Shown here piece by piece: positions 8,773 to 18,988 of a DNA stretch of 64,000 nt; position 1 is the first letter of the stretch, and every line of letters starts with the position of its first letter. The translations under genes and the position numbers were made by a program. The stretch covers positions 1-64,000 of the forward strand of contig JAJFUF010000040.1 of assembly GCA_021372495.1 (NCBI GenBank), in the 5' to 3' direction. The DNA is from Lysobacteraceae bacterium. Its GTDB lineage: Bacteria > Pseudomonadota > Gammaproteobacteria > Xanthomonadales > Rhodanobacteraceae. The notes under the pieces are model-generated. The model saw only the letters and a list, made by a program, of their open reading frames with translations, was not told where the DNA came from and did not search any database.

Positions 8773-9975
8773 ATGGACCTTCGCACAAGACCGAAGCTGG
8801 AAGCCCTGCGGTCGGCGCTCATGGACTTCCATCGGGCGCACTTGAACCGCCACCTCCCGCATGCGCTCGCGCTGATCGCGTTGGCCCTGCCGCTCGCCGA
8901 CGGCCCCGACCTCTCCGACCTCGCGACGATGGCGCTGGTCGCCATCGGCACCGGAGCGGGCGCGACGATAGCCTGGCGTAGCGCGCCGGCGCGCATCGAG
9001 AACCGGCACCGCCGCGAAGTGGAGGACTTCATCGACGGGCTGGGCGCGCTCGAACAGGAAATCACTTCGCTCTGGGTAAAGCAGATCGAGACCGGCCGCA
9101 GCGAAAGCGAGCGCGCCATCGTCGAATTGACCGGTCGCTTCTCCGGCATCGTCGAAAAACTTGGCAGGGCGGTCGACGCCTCGAACCTGTCCGCACAATC
9201 GGTGGACAGCGCACAGGGATTGACGGCGGTGTTCGCCAGGAGTGAGGCGAGCCTGCAATCGGTGATCCGCTCGTTGCGGACCGCGCTGAGCCGCGGCGAC
9301 GACCTGCTGGGCGGCGTCGGCAACCTCGTGCAGTTCATCGATCAATTGAAGGAGATGGCCGCCGCAGTCGCCAGCATTGCCCACCAGACCAACCTGCTGG
9401 CGCTCAACGCAACGATCGAAGCAGCGCACGCCGGCGAGGCCGGACGCGGATTCGCCGTGGTGGCGGACGAGGTGCGCAAGCTCTCCAACCTTTCCGGCGA
9501 AACCGGCCGCCAGATCGGCAAGAAGGTCGCCACCATCAGCGACGCCATCCATGCCGCATTCCAGGCAGCGGAAACGTTCGCCGAGGAAGATGCTGCGTCG
9601 GTGACCGACGCGGAAGCCGCCATCGGCGGCGTGCTGGACGATTTCCGGCGAGTGATCGGCAGCCTGTCCAAAGCGGCGAGCATCTTGCGCAGTACCGGCA
9701 TCGGCATCAAGGACGAGGTGGCCGAGTCGCTGGTGCTGCTGCAGTTCCAGGACCGCACCAGCCAGATCCTGAGTCACGTGCGCGACAACATCCAGGCTTT
9801 TCCCGCCTGTCTGGAGAAGAGCGGCGACGCCTGGCGCGCGCACGGGCGCCTGATGGCCATCGACTGGTCCGAACTGCGACGGGAGCTGGAAAGCTCCTAC
9901 GCAACGCATGAAGAGCACCGCAACCACGACGCCGGCAGCACCATCGCGGCCGGCGACGAAATCACATTTTTCTAG
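8773..9975 (+). CDS. Short membrane chemoreceptor lacking a ligand domain
   Basis: A 400-residue MCP-like protein, first gene of the chemotaxis operon. The N-terminus has two closely spaced hydrophobic segments (about residues 32-48 and 55-72) with almost no periplasmic loop, so no classical sensor domain is present. The signalling domain follows, with [20 protein letters not shown] (near 202-222) and [20 protein letters not shown]. The C-terminal region carries [20 protein letters not shown], seen in receptors and CheZ-like segments that act inside chemotaxis clusters. It may sense an internal or membrane signal. The gene ends 15 bases before cheY. Confidence 0.9.
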   Translation: MDLRTRPKLEALRSALMDFHRAHLNRHLPHALALIALALPLADGPDLSDLATMALVAIGTGAGATIAWRSAPARIENRHRREVEDFIDGLGALEQEITSLWVKQIETGRSESERAIVELTGRFSGIVEKLGRAVDASNLSAQSVDSAQGLTAVFARSEASLQSVIRSLRTALSRGDDLLGGVGNLVQFIDQLKEMAAAVASIAHQTNLLALNATIEAAHAGEAGRGFAVVADEVRKLSNLSGETGRQIGKKVATISDAIHAAFQAAETFAEEDAASVTDAEAAIGGVLDDFRRVIGSLSKAASILRSTGIGIKDEVAESLVLLQFQDRTSQILSHVRDNIQAFPACLEKSGDAWRAHGRLMAIDWSELRRELESSYATHEEHRNHDAGSTIAAGDEITFF

Positions 9976-9990
9976 GAGGCGGAGTACGCG

Positions 9991-10359
9991 ATGTCCAGGA
10001 CCATCATGATCGTCGACGACTCGGCCTCGCTGCGACAGGTCGTCGCCATCGCGCTGAAAGGCGCCGGCTACGCGGTGATCGAAGGCTGCGACGGCCAGGA
10101 CGCGCTGGCGCGGCTGAACGGGCAGAAAGTGCACCTGATCATCAGCGACGTGAACATGCCCAACATGGATGGCCTCAGCTTCGTGCGCGCCGTCAAGCAG
10201 ATGCCGGACTACAAATTCACGCCGGTCATCATGCTCACGACCGAATTCACCGACAAGAAAAAACAGGAAGGCCAGGCCGCGGGGGCGAAGGCCTGGATCG
10301 TCAAACCCTTCAAGCCGGAACAACTGCTGGGCGCGGTGCAGAAGCTGTGCCCGTCGTGA
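9991..10359 (+). CDS. cheY: Chemotaxis response regulator CheY
   Basis: A 122-residue single receiver domain. The acid pocket is D9/D10, the phosphorylation site D53 (LIISDVNMPNMDG), the switch Thr is at 83 in MLTTEF, and the conserved Lys is K105 in VKPF. GGAGG lies a few bases before the ATG. Position between receptor and cheA supports a role as the phosphorylated output to the flagellar motor, or as a phosphate sink for this cluster. No cheZ or cheC is encoded in the window. Confidence 0.93.
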   Translation: MSRTIMIVDDSASLRQVVAIALKGAGYAVIEGCDGQDALARLNGQKVHLIISDVNMPNMDGLSFVRAVKQMPDYKFTPVIMLTTEFTDKKKQEGQAAGAKAWIVKPFKPEQLLGAVQKLCPS

Positions 10360-10405
10360 CGGGACGCCACATCGCACCGCGCCGCACCACTCACCGGAGG
10401 ACACC

Positions 10406-10738
10406 ATGGCAACGGAACGAAAGCGGAAGAAATCCGCACCCCCTTTGTGCATCGAGGGGGAGATGAGCATCTATCGGGCGCGCGAGCTCAAGCAGACACT
10501 GCATGCGCCCCTGGAAAAAACGGCGACGATCGAGGTGGACCTGTCCGCCGTCACCGAACTCGACACCGCGGGCCTGCAGCTCCTGCTGCTGGCAAAACGG
10601 TCCGCGCAGGCGAGACAAGGCGATCTCCGCATAGTCGCGCACAGCCCCGCCGTGGGCGAAGTCTTCGCGCTGCTCCAGCTCGACGGACACTTCGGCGTCT
10701 CCGCCCCTGCCTCATCCGATACTCCGCAGAGGCACTGA
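10406..10738 (+). CDS. STAS-domain protein in the chemotaxis operon
   Basis: A 110-residue protein that starts after a CGGAGG ribosome site. A basic N-terminus (MATERKRKKSAP) precedes a STAS fold (anti-sigma antagonist type) with the typical IEVDLSAVTELDTAGLQLLL strand-loop-helix. STAS proteins of the SpoIIAA class are phosphorylated on a Ser or Thr in this loop; here the loop has Asp-Thr-Ala, so Thr could be the site. The stop is one base before the cheA ATG, so translation is probably coupled. In such operons STAS proteins may bind CheA or a receptor; its exact role is not known. Confidence 0.88.
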   Translation: MATERKRKKSAPPLCIEGEMSIYRARELKQTLHAPLEKTATIEVDLSAVTELDTAGLQLLLLAKRSAQARQGDLRIVAHSPAVGEVFALLQLDGHFGVSAPASSDTPQRH

Positions 10739-10739
10739 C

Positions 10740-12956
10740 ATGGAACTCGATCAGGCGCTGCAGACTTTCATCGCCGAAAGCCGCGAGCAGCTCGAAGACA
10801 TGGAAAACGCCCTGCTCGCCGTGGGGCGGGAGGAGGAGGACGAGTCCGAGAAGGTAAACGCGATCTTTCGCGCCGCCCACACCATCAAGGGTTCGTCCGG
10901 CCTGTTCGGGCTCGATCACGTCGTCGCCTTCACGCACGTCGTGGAAAGCGTGCTGGACCGCGTTCGCGACGGCGAGATTCTTCTGGTCGACGACCTGGTC
11001 AGCCTGCTGCTGTCCTGCCGCGACCACATGGGGATGCTGATCGACGCGGTGGCGAACGAGGGCGCCGACGCAGGCGGCGGCATTGCGGAACAGGGCGCCC
11101 CGCTCGTCGCGCGGCTACGCGGGTACCTGGACGCACCGCAGTCCGCCGATCCGCCGGCGGCAGCCGCGCCGGCCGCCGCGCCCGCAGGCGACGCCGCGGC
11201 GGAAGATCCCGCGGACGACGAACCCGCCGGCGCCGACCGCTGGCACATCTCGCTGCGCTTCGGCCCGAACGTTCTGCGCGACGGCATGGACCCGCTGTCG
11301 TTCCTGCGCTACCTCGGCCGGCTCGGCGCCATCACCGGCATCGCCACGCTGTCCGACGCCATGCCGGACGCCGCGGAGATGGATCCCGAAGCGTGCTACC
11401 TCGGCTTCGAGATCGCATTCGAGAGCGACGCCGACAAGGCCGCCATCGAAAGCGTGTTCGAATTCGTGCGCGACGACTGCAGCATCCGCATCCTGCCGCC
11501 GCACAGCCGCGTTTCCGAATACGTCCGCCTGATCCGCGAACTGCCCGAGGAAACCGCACGCCTGGGCGAGATGCTGGTTCGCTGCGGCACGGTGACGGCC
11601 GGCGAACTCGAAGCCGCGCTGGACACGCAGACGGTGCAGTCGGCGCAACCCTCGGAAGCGCCGCGGCAGCCGATCGGCGCCATCCTGGTCGAGCAGGGTT
11701 CCGTGCAGCCCGCCGTGGTCGAGGCCGCGCTGGCCCGGCAAAAGCAGGTGAACGAGCTGAAGGGGCAGGAAAGCCGCTCGATCCGCATCGACGCCGACAA
11801 GCTCGACCAACTGATCAACCAGGTCGGCGAGCTGATCATCGCCGGCGCCAGCGTCAACCTGATCGCGCAGCGCGCGCACAACGTCGAACTGCAGGAACGC
11901 GCATCCACGCTGTCCAGCCTGGTCGAATCGGTGCGCGACAGCGCGCTGCAACTGCGCATGGTCCGCATCGGCGCGACCTTCAGCCGCTTCCAGCGCGTGG
12001 TGCACGACGCCGCCCGGGAAATCGGCAAGGACATCCGGCTCGCGGTCAGCGGCGAGGACACCGAACTCGACAAGACCGTGGTGGAGAAGATCGCCGACCC
12101 GATCACGCACCTGGTCAGGAACGCCATCGACCACGGCATCGAGCCGGCGGAGCAGCGCGCGGCAAGCGGCAAGCCGGCGCAAGGCACGGTCAGGCTCAAC
12201 GCCTACCACGACTCCGGCTCCATCGTCATCGAAGTGAGCGACGACGGCGGCGGCCTGAAGCGCGACAGGATTCTCGCCAAGGCCATCGAACGCGGCCTGG
12301 TGGAACCGGGCCGCAGCCTCGCCGACGGCGAAATCCTCGATCTCGTGTTCGAGCCGGGCTTCTCCACCGCCGAGGCAGTCACCAGCCTGTCCGGGCGCGG
12401 CGTCGGCATGGACGTGGTGAAGCGCAACATCGCCGCGTTGCGCGGCAGCGTGAGCATCGCCAGCGAGGAAGGCGTGGGCACCACGGTCACGGTGCGCCTC
12501 CCGCTCACGCTCGCCATCATCGACGGCTTCCAGGTCGAGATCGGCAAGACCGCCTTCGTCGTCCCGCTCGACATGATCGAGGAGTGCGTCGAGCTGTCCG
12601 CCGAACCCGGCCACGACTACACCAACCTGCGCGGCCAGGTCCTGCCGTTCATCCGCCTGCGCGACCTGTTCAAGGTCGAAGGCAAGCCGGCGCGGCGCGA
12701 AAACATCGTGGTGCTGAAGTACGCCGGGCAGAAGGCCGGGCTGGTGGTCGACACGCTGGTGGGGGAATTCCAGACCGTGATCAAGCCGATGGGCAAGCTG
12801 TTCGGCCAGGTCAGGTGCATCAGCGGTTCCACCATCCTCGGCAGCGGCGACGTGGCCCTGATCCTGGACGTGCCGTCGCTGGTGCAGCAGGCCATCCAGC
12901 AGGGTGCGCCCCAGGTTTCTTCGAAGCAGGCGGCCGTCGCGGCATCGGCCTGCTGA
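10740..12956 (+). CDS. cheA: Chemotaxis histidine kinase CheA
   Basis: A 738-residue kinase. P1/HPt domain at residues 1-105 with the phosphorylated His at 47 ([13 protein letters not shown]). An Ala/Pro linker (about 140-165) leads to a middle domain ([20 protein letters not shown], about 165-255) of the P2-like CheY-binding type. Next come a Glu-rich linker, P3 dimerisation helices (from [20 protein letters not shown], near 348), and the ATPase with the N box [13 protein letters not shown] at about 457 and G boxes SDDGGGL and [10 protein letters not shown]. The CheW-like P5 domain fills the last 145 residues ([20 protein letters not shown]). The protein appears intact. Confidence 0.95.
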   Translation: MELDQALQTFIAESREQLEDMENALLAVGREEEDESEKVNAIFRAAHTIKGSSGLFGLDHVVAFTHVVESVLDRVRDGEILLVDDLVSLLLSCRDHMGMLIDAVANEGADAGGGIAEQGAPLVARLRGYLDAPQSADPPAAAAPAAAPAGDAAAEDPADDEPAGADRWHISLRFGPNVLRDGMDPLSFLRYLGRLGAITGIATLSDAMPDAAEMDPEACYLGFEIAFESDADKAAIESVFEFVRDDCSIRILPPHSRVSEYVRLIRELPEETARLGEMLVRCGTVTAGELEAALDTQTVQSAQPSEAPRQPIGAILVEQGSVQPAVVEAALARQKQVNELKGQESRSIRIDADKLDQLINQVGELIIAGASVNLIAQRAHNVELQERASTLSSLVESVRDSALQLRMVRIGATFSRFQRVVHDAAREIGKDIRLAVSGEDTELDKTVVEKIADPITHLVRNAIDHGIEPAEQRAASGKPAQGTVRLNAYHDSGSIVIEVSDDGGGLKRDRILAKAIERGLVEPGRSLADGEILDLVFEPGFSTAEAVTSLSGRGVGMDVVKRNIAALRGSVSIASEEGVGTTVTVRLPLTLAIIDGFQVEIGKTAFVVPLDMIEECVELSAEPGHDYTNLRGQVLPFIRLRDLFKVEGKPARRENIVVLKYAGQKAGLVVDTLVGEFQTVIKPMGKLFGQVRCISGSTILGSGDVALILDVPSLVQQAIQQGAPQVSSKQAAVAASAC

Positions 12957-12993
12957 ACCAGAACATCCATTCTTCTTTCAGGGGAAACGAACC

Positions 12994-14658
12994 ATGTTCA
13001 AGAACATGAAAATCGGCATGCGGCTCGGCCTCGGCTTCGGCCTGGTGGTCATCCTGCTGATGGGTATCGCCTATCTCGGCATCAGCCGGCTGAGCAACCT
13101 CAGCGACAGCATGGGCATCATCGTGCACGACCGCTATGCCAAGGTGGCCATCGTCAACGAGATGAACAACAGCGTCGGCACCATCGCCACGGCCATCCGC
13201 AACATCATCCTCACCAGCGATCCCACACGAGCCAAGGAAGAAGCGGACAAGATCGAGCAGGAGCGCAAATTGCTCGACGACAACATGGAAAAGCTGGACA
13301 AGGTCATCACCCAGGAAAAAGGCATCGCCATCCTCAAGAACATCAAGGCGAGTCGCGCCCGATATGCCGAGGGACGGGCGCGCACCTTGAAATTCATCCA
13401 GGACGGCAAGAAGGACGAGGCGATCCAATTTCTCTTCAGCGACCTGGTGCCGGCGCTCAAGGCAGTCGAATCCGACATGCAGAGCCTGGCCGGCTTCCAG
13501 AGCGACTTGATGAACAAGTCCAGCGACGACGCGGAAGCCGCATACAACTCGGCGCGCACCATGATGCTGGGCCTTGCGGGAGCCGCGCTGCTGCTGGCGC
13601 TTATCATCGCGCTGTGGGTGACGTTCAGCATCACGCGGCCGCTGGGCGAGGCGGTGAATGCGGCCAACCGGCTGGCGCAGGGCGACCTCACCGTGCACAT
13701 ACAGGCGGCCAGCAAGGACGAGACGGGGCAACTGCTGCTGGCGATGCAGAACATGATCGCCAAGCTCACCCAGGTGGTCGCCGAGGTCAACAGCGGCGCC
13801 GAAGCGTTGGCCAGCGCCTCGGAGGAGGTGAACACCACCGCGCAGTCGCTGTCCCAGGCCTCCAGCGAGCAGGCCGCCGGCGTCGAGGAAACCAGCGCGT
13901 CGATCGAGCAGATGACCGCTTCGATCTCGCAGAACACCGAGAACGCCAAGGTCACCGACTCCATGGCCAGCAAGGCGGCCACGGACGCAAGCGAAGGCGG
14001 CGAGTCCGTCAACGCTACGGTGACGGCGATGAAGGACATCGCCAGAAAGATCGGCATCATCGACGACATCGCCTACCAGACCAACCTGCTGGCGCTGAAC
14101 GCGGCGATCGAGGCGGCGCGCGCCGGCGAACACGGCAAGGGCTTCGCGGTGGTCGCAGCGGAAGTGCGCAAGCTGGCCGAGCGCAGCCAGGTGGCCGCGC
14201 TGGAGATCAGCGAGCTGGCCTCGGGCAGCGTGGATCTCGCCGAGAAGGCGGGCAAGCTGCTCGACCAGATCGTGCCGAGCATCAAGAAGACCTCGGACCT
14301 GGTCCAGGAGATTGCCGCCGCATCGGTGGAACAATCGTCCGGCGTAGGTCAGATCAACGCGGCGGTGAGCCAGTTGAGCCAGGCCACGCAGCAGAACGCA
14401 TCGAGCTCCGAAGAACTCGCCGCCACTGCCGAGGAGATGAGCAGCCAGGCCGAGCATCTTCAGCAGATGATGGCGTTCTTCAAGCTTGATCACGCCGCCA
14501 TCGAGTCGGTCGGCGCACGGAAACCCGCGGCCGGCGTGCGCAAGGTCGCCGCGGGCGCCAAGCCGAGGACGGGCGGCGCGCCCGCGCCGAAAACGGCCGG
14601 CGAACTGGCGCTCGCAGGCGCCCCCGAACTCGACGAAGCGCAGTTCACCAAGTTCTGA
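12994..14658 (+). CDS. Methyl-accepting chemotaxis protein (4HB-MCP type)
   Basis: A 554-residue receptor. TM1 is at about residues 12-32, a four-helix-bundle periplasmic domain runs to about 185 ([16 protein letters not shown] and Lys/Glu-rich helices), and TM2 is at about 190-210. HAMP starts at [20 protein letters not shown]. The signalling tip is [20 protein letters not shown] with [17 protein letters not shown]. Glu/Gln-Ala-rich methylation helices flank it ([20 protein letters not shown]). The tail is a long basic Ala/Lys linker ending [10 protein letters not shown], not the NWETF pentapeptide, so CheR is unlikely to tether there. It sits 37 bases after cheA in the operon. Confidence 0.95.
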   Translation: MFKNMKIGMRLGLGFGLVVILLMGIAYLGISRLSNLSDSMGIIVHDRYAKVAIVNEMNNSVGTIATAIRNIILTSDPTRAKEEADKIEQERKLLDDNMEKLDKVITQEKGIAILKNIKASRARYAEGRARTLKFIQDGKKDEAIQFLFSDLVPALKAVESDMQSLAGFQSDLMNKSSDDAEAAYNSARTMMLGLAGAALLLALIIALWVTFSITRPLGEAVNAANRLAQGDLTVHIQAASKDETGQLLLAMQNMIAKLTQVVAEVNSGAEALASASEEVNTTAQSLSQASSEQAAGVEETSASIEQMTASISQNTENAKVTDSMASKAATDASEGGESVNATVTAMKDIARKIGIIDDIAYQTNLLALNAAIEAARAGEHGKGFAVVAAEVRKLAERSQVAALEISELASGSVDLAEKAGKLLDQIVPSIKKTSDLVQEIAAASVEQSSGVGQINAAVSQLSQATQQNASSSEELAATAEEMSSQAEHLQQMMAFFKLDHAAIESVGARKPAAGVRKVAAGAKPRTGGAPAPKTAGELALAGAPELDEAQFTKF

Positions 14659-14666
14659 GGGCCGCC

Positions 14667-15248
14667 ATGAACGCATCAGCGCAGGTGGACGACAAGCGGC
14701 CGGGCGTGCCCCGCTCGGCAACGGCTGCGGAGGCGCAAGCCGCCGACGAGCAGTCGCAATATCTGACCTTCATGCTCGGCGGCGAACAATTCGCCATCGG
14801 CATCCTCGGCATCAAGGAGATCATCGAGTACGCCGGCCTGACCGAGGTGCCGATGATGCCGGAATGCATCCGCGGCGTGATCAACATGCGCGGCGCCGTG
14901 GTGCCGGTGCTCGACCTGTCCGCGCGCTTCGGCAGGAAAGTCACGGCGATCACCAAGCGAACCTGCATCATCATCGTCGAGATCGAGTCCGACGGCGAAC
15001 GCCACGACATGGGCGTCATCGTCGATGCCGTCAATGCGGTGCTGGAAATACCCCTGTCAGAAATCGAGCCGGCGCCGGCATTCGGAGCGAAGATCCGCAC
15101 CGACTTCATTGCCGGCATGGGCAAGGTCAACGGCAAATTCGTGATCCTGCTCAACGTCGACCAGGTGTTGTCACCCGACGAGATCAGCGCACTGGCGCAG
15201 GTCGGCGCGAACGCACAGGCATCCGCCGGCGTGCCCGGCCCGACCTGA
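14667..15248 (+). CDS. cheW: Chemotaxis adaptor CheW
   Basis: A 193-residue adaptor that links CheA to receptors. A variable, charged N-terminal extension of about 30 residues comes first, then the CheW fold: YLTFMLGGEQFAIGILGIKE, VPMMPECIRGVINMRGAVVPV with the invariant Arg, DLSARFG, and GVIVDAVNAVLEI. The tail (ALAQVGANAQASAGVPG) is extra and low-complexity. It begins 8 bases after the receptor stop. Fully typical otherwise. Confidence 0.95.
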   Translation: MNASAQVDDKRPGVPRSATAAEAQAADEQSQYLTFMLGGEQFAIGILGIKEIIEYAGLTEVPMMPECIRGVINMRGAVVPVLDLSARFGRKVTAITKRTCIIIVEIESDGERHDMGVIVDAVNAVLEIPLSEIEPAPAFGAKIRTDFIAGMGKVNGKFVILLNVDQVLSPDEISALAQVGANAQASAGVPGPT

Positions 15249-15348
15249 GCCCGCCTGCATGCTCCTCTCAGTCGTGCGCGGAGCAGAAAACGGCATTACC
15301 GGCCGTGAGCCCGTCTTGGACGGGCCCACGCCCCGACGGATCACCGCC

Positions 15349-16155
15349 ATGGGCCCGGCCCCCATCTCAGACAGGGAATTCGTCCAGTTCCAGCGGTTCA
15401 TCTTCGATGCCGCCGGCATCACGCTGTCGCCCGCAAAGAAAGCGCTGGTCAGCGGACGCCTGGCCAAGCGCCTGCAGCAATACAGGCTCGACAACTACGG
15501 CGAGTACTTCCGCCTGCTGGCGAGCGGCGAAGCGCCCGAAGAAACGCAGACCGCGATCGACCTGCTGACGACCAACGAAACCTACTTCTTCCGCGAACCC
15601 AAGCATTTCGACTTCCTGCGGCAACACGTCGCCGCGACGCACCGCCGGACGGAAACCTTTCGCGTCTGGAGCGCCGCCAGTTCGAGCGGCGAGGAGGCCT
15701 ACAGCATCGCCATGACGCTGGCCGACTGCCTTGGCGATGCGCCTTGGGAGGTCGTCGGATCCGACATCAGCATGCGGGTACTGCAACGGGCGCGTGCCGG
15801 CCACTATCCGCTCGAACGCTGCAAGCACATCCCGCCGGCCTACCTGCGCCGGTTCTGCCTTCGCGGCATCGGCGCGCAGCAGGGCACCCTGCTGATCGAC
15901 GGCAGCCTGCGCAACCGCGTGCGGTTCACGCCGGCCAACCTCAACGCGGCGCTGCCTCAACTAGGCAGCTTCGACGCCATTTTCCTGCGCAACGTGATGA
16001 TCTATTTCAACAACGACACCAAGCGCAAGGTCGTCGAGCGCGTGTTGCCGCTGCTGAAACGCGGCGGGCACTTCTACATCGGCCACGCGGAAAGCCTGAA
16101 CGACATCACCAAAGCCGTGCACATGCTGGCGCCATCGGTCTACCGGAAGCCCTAG
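15349..16155 (+). CDS. cheR: Chemoreceptor methyltransferase CheR
   Basis: A 268-residue SAM-dependent glutamate methyltransferase. The N-terminal helical domain ([20 protein letters not shown]) leads to the [15 protein letters not shown] motif, then the SAM-binding [14 protein letters not shown] block, SDIS, and [20 protein letters not shown]. The ATG at 15349 opens [11 protein letters not shown], where the family normally starts. An in-frame ATG at 15259 would add 30 unlike residues and has no ribosome site. It lies between cheW and cheD in the operon. Confidence 0.93.
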   Translation: MGPAPISDREFVQFQRFIFDAAGITLSPAKKALVSGRLAKRLQQYRLDNYGEYFRLLASGEAPEETQTAIDLLTTNETYFFREPKHFDFLRQHVAATHRRTETFRVWSAASSSGEEAYSIAMTLADCLGDAPWEVVGSDISMRVLQRARAGHYPLERCKHIPPAYLRRFCLRGIGAQQGTLLIDGSLRNRVRFTPANLNAALPQLGSFDAIFLRNVMIYFNNDTKRKVVERVLPLLKRGGHFYIGHAESLNDITKAVHMLAPSVYRKP

Positions 16156-16158
16156 GCC

Positions 16159-16680
16159 ATGCGCGGCGCAAACAGGAAGACCGACATATTCCTGCAACCC
16201 GGCGATCACTTCGTGGGCGGCGACGGCTACCGGATACGCACGCTGCTGGGGTCGTGCGTGTCGATCACGCTGTGGCACCCCGCGACGCGGACGGGCGCGA
16301 TGTCGCATTTCCTTCTTTCGAGGCGCGGCGAATTCGCCGCGGCCGAGACCGAGGCCGACGGACGCTACGGCGAGGAGGCGCTGACGCTGATGCTGCGGGA
16401 GCTGAGGCACGCGGGGGTGCGGACCACCGAATGCCAGGCGAAGATCTTCGGCGGCGGCAACATGTTCCCGGATCGCGCCACGGCGAATGTCCTCGACATC
16501 GGCCGGCGCAACGGCGAAACCGCGCGCGCCCTGCTGCAGCTCCATCGGATACCGATCGTTTCGGAGTCGCTGTTCGGTGCCGGCCATCGCCAGGTCGTCT
16601 TCGACATCGAGAGCGGCCACGTCTGGTCGCGCCAGGTCCACCCTGCCGACCCCTTCCGGCGCGGCGGCTCCCCGACATGA
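16159..16680 (+). CDS. cheD: Chemoreceptor glutamine deamidase CheD
   Basis: A 173-residue deamidase that converts receptor Gln to Glu before methylation. The catalytic Cys is C33 in [12 protein letters not shown] and the His is H50 in GAMSHFLL. The [10 protein letters not shown] and [10 protein letters not shown] motifs are also present. It begins 3 bases after cheR and ends in an ATGA overlap with cheB, so the three modification enzymes are translationally linked. Confidence 0.95.
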   Translation: MRGANRKTDIFLQPGDHFVGGDGYRIRTLLGSCVSITLWHPATRTGAMSHFLLSRRGEFAAAETEADGRYGEEALTLMLRELRHAGVRTTECQAKIFGGGNMFPDRATANVLDIGRRNGETARALLQLHRIPIVSESLFGAGHRQVVFDIESGHVWSRQVHPADPFRRGGSPT

Positions 16681-17753
16681 GCCCGATCAAGGTGCTGGTG
16701 GTCGACGACTCCGCCGTCGTGCGGCAGGTGCTCACCGCCATGCTCGACGCGGAGCCGGGCATCGAAACCATCGGCGCGGTGGCCGACCCACTGCTCGCCA
16801 TGGAACGCATGAAGCTGCGCTGGCCCGACGTGATCGTGCTTGACGTCGAGATGCCGCGCATGGACGGCATCACCTTCCTGAAGAAGATCATGCACGAGCG
16901 GCCAACGCCGGTAGTCATCTGCTCGACCCTGACCGAAAAGGGCGCGCAGACCACCGTCGAAGCGCTCTCCGCCGGCGCATGCGCGATCATCACCAAGCCC
17001 AAGCTCGGCCTCAGGCAGTTCCTGCACGATGCGTCCGACGACCTGATCGCCGCGGTCAGGTCCGCCGCGTGCGCGAACGTCAAACGCCTGGCTGCACGCA
17101 GCGCCGCGACGCCGGTGGCGCCAGCCAGGTACACGGCGGACATCATCCTGGCGCCGGGCGAGGCGCGCGCAATGGCGCGGACGACCGAGCGCGTCGTGGC
17201 CATCGGCACCTCGACCGGCGGAACGCAGGCGCTCGAGGAAGTGCTGACCGCGTTGCCCCGGGTATCGCCCGGCATCGTCATCGTGCAGCACATGCCGGAG
17301 AAGTTCACCGCCGCGTTCGCCGCCCGGCTCGACGGACTGTGCCAGGTGGCCGTCAAGGAGGCCGTGAACAACGATCGCGTCGTCCCGGGGCGCGCGCTGA
17401 TCGCGCCCGGCGGCAGGCACATGCTGCTGCGGCGCAACGGCGCGCAGTATTTCGTCGAGGTCACCGACGGTCCGCTGGTGAACCGGCACCGCCCGTCGGT
17501 CGACGTGCTGTTCCGCTCGACCGCGAAATGCGCCGGTGCGAATGCGCTCGGCATCATCATGACCGGCATGGGCGATGACGGCGCCGCCGGCCTGCTGGAG
17601 ATGCGCAAGGCCGGCGCGCGGACCGTCGCGCAGGACGAGGCGAGCTGCGTGGTGTATGGCATGCCCAAGGAGGCGGTCGGGCGCGATGCCGTGGAGAAAT
17701 CGGTGCCGCTGAGCGCGATCGCGAGGGAAATCCTGCTGCAAATGCGCGCCTGA
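16677..17753 (+). CDS. cheB: Protein-glutamate methylesterase CheB
   Basis: A 358-residue response-regulator methylesterase, last gene of the operon. The receiver domain has D10/D11 and phosphorylated D56 ([13 protein letters not shown]). The C-terminal esterase domain has the catalytic Ser in [13 protein letters not shown] (near 179), His in IVQHMPEKF and Asp in [10 protein letters not shown]. Linker of about 50 residues between them. The start ATG overlaps the cheD stop. It ends 8 bases before the stop of the convergent transporter gene, with no room for a classical terminator. Confidence 0.95.
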   Translation: MSPIKVLVVDDSAVVRQVLTAMLDAEPGIETIGAVADPLLAMERMKLRWPDVIVLDVEMPRMDGITFLKKIMHERPTPVVICSTLTEKGAQTTVEALSAGACAIITKPKLGLRQFLHDASDDLIAAVRSAACANVKRLAARSAATPVAPARYTADIILAPGEARAMARTTERVVAIGTSTGGTQALEEVLTALPRVSPGIVIVQHMPEKFTAAFAARLDGLCQVAVKEAVNNDRVVPGRALIAPGGRHMLLRRNGAQYFVEVTDGPLVNRHRPSVDVLFRSTAKCAGANALGIIMTGMGDDGAAGLLEMRKAGARTVAQDEASCVVYGMPKEAVGRDAVEKSVPLSAIAREILLQMRA

Positions 17754-17761
17754 GAGGCCGC

Positions 17762-18871
17762 TCAATTCTCCCTTCGCGCGCCGGCTGCATCGGGACGCAG
17801 TCCGCGCCAGGCCGCCGCCAGCGCGCCGTACATCGTCGCCACCCACGCCGCCAGCGCCACCCACAGCATGATGCGCGGCACCCACTGCAGCGGCGCGAAG
17901 TCGGCGGCGAGCGACAGCCGCCAGGTCGCCAGCGCGTACATCCCCAGCGGGAACACCAGGCTCCAGAAGCTCGGGTGGTAGCCGAGGCGCTCGCCGCGCA
18001 CCACGTATTTCCACACGCCGAACACCACCAGCAGCGGAATCCACCATGTCGCCCAGGCCCACAGGATCAGCGTGGTGCCGTCGGCGAACGGCCGCAGCGC
18101 GAGCAGGAACGGGATGCCGGTGTCGGACATGATCAGCGTCGAGCCGGCGTTGGTGCTGATCGCGGCGGCGCCCATGATCACCCAGAACAGCGGCGTCATG
18201 TCCGCCGATTCCACGCGCAGGAAGAACAGTCGATAGCTGAACAGGGTGATGAAGATGCCGTAGTGGACGATGCCGACGCCCCACAGCATGTGCGCGGCGA
18301 CGAACATCGGCGCCTTCCACGTCCCGAGCGCCGGAGCCAGCAGCGCGCCGAGGATCGCCAGCGACTCGGTGCCGACGATGGCGATCAGCCAGCCGCCGTG
18401 GATCACGTCGGCGCCGCTGCCGGCGTTGACGAAGGTGAGCACGCTGAAGCTGAGGTAGGCCAGCGCGATCCACACCACGAACGCGAACAGCCACAGCGCC
18501 AGCGCCGCCGACACGTGCCCGCGCATCAGCAACTGGATGCCGAGCACGTCCGCGGCGGCGACGATGGTGAAGAACGAGAACACCAGGCGCGGGTCGACCA
18601 GGTCGGCCCACAGCGCGCGCGGAAACAGCAGCGTGCGCAGCGCCAGCGCCAGCGTCAGCCAGCCGAACGCCAGCAGGTTGACGCCGAGCAGCGCGTCGGA
18701 GAGCGGCTCGAAACCGAGCAGGCGCGCCGTGTTGGAGATGATGCCGGTGGCCATCACCATGGCGAAGTAGCCGGGATAGAGCCGCCGGATACCGTCCGCG
18801 AGCCGCGCGCGCAGCGCCGTCGCCGGCGCATCGCCGCACGCTACCGTCTTCGTCGACACTGCGTTCGCCAT
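17762..18871 (-). CDS. TDT/SLAC1-family transporter (TehA-like)
   Basis: A 369-residue polytopic membrane protein with about ten helices. The first helix has the family signature GYFAMVMATGIISN. This is the tellurite-resistance/dicarboxylate transporter (TDT) family, which includes TehA, Mae1-type malate permeases and SLAC1 anion channels. Substrate could be an anion such as malate, sulfite or nitrate; the sequence alone does not decide. No partner gene is adjacent. It is convergent with cheB and 117 bases from the next gene's stop. Confidence 0.85.
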   Translation of the reverse strand: MANAVSTKTVACGDAPATALRARLADGIRRLYPGYFAMVMATGIISNTARLLGFEPLSDALLGVNLLAFGWLTLALALRTLLFPRALWADLVDPRLVFSFFTIVAAADVLGIQLLMRGHVSAALALWLFAFVVWIALAYLSFSVLTFVNAGSGADVIHGGWLIAIVGTESLAILGALLAPALGTWKAPMFVAAHMLWGVGIVHYGIFITLFSYRLFFLRVESADMTPLFWVIMGAAAISTNAGSTLIMSDTGIPFLLALRPFADGTTLILWAWATWWIPLLVVFGVWKYVVRGERLGYHPSFWSLVFPLGMYALATWRLSLAADFAPLQWVPRIMLWVALAAWVATMYGALAAAWRGLRPDAAGARREN

Positions 18872-18988
18872 GCCCCACCCCCCCGTCGCGTCCCGCCTGC
18901 GGGCGCAACCCCGATGCGCACAAGTAGCATCCGCCGCGATCCGCGTCCTGCGGCAGGATGCCGCAGCCGCCGCGGCGAAATCTCGCGA

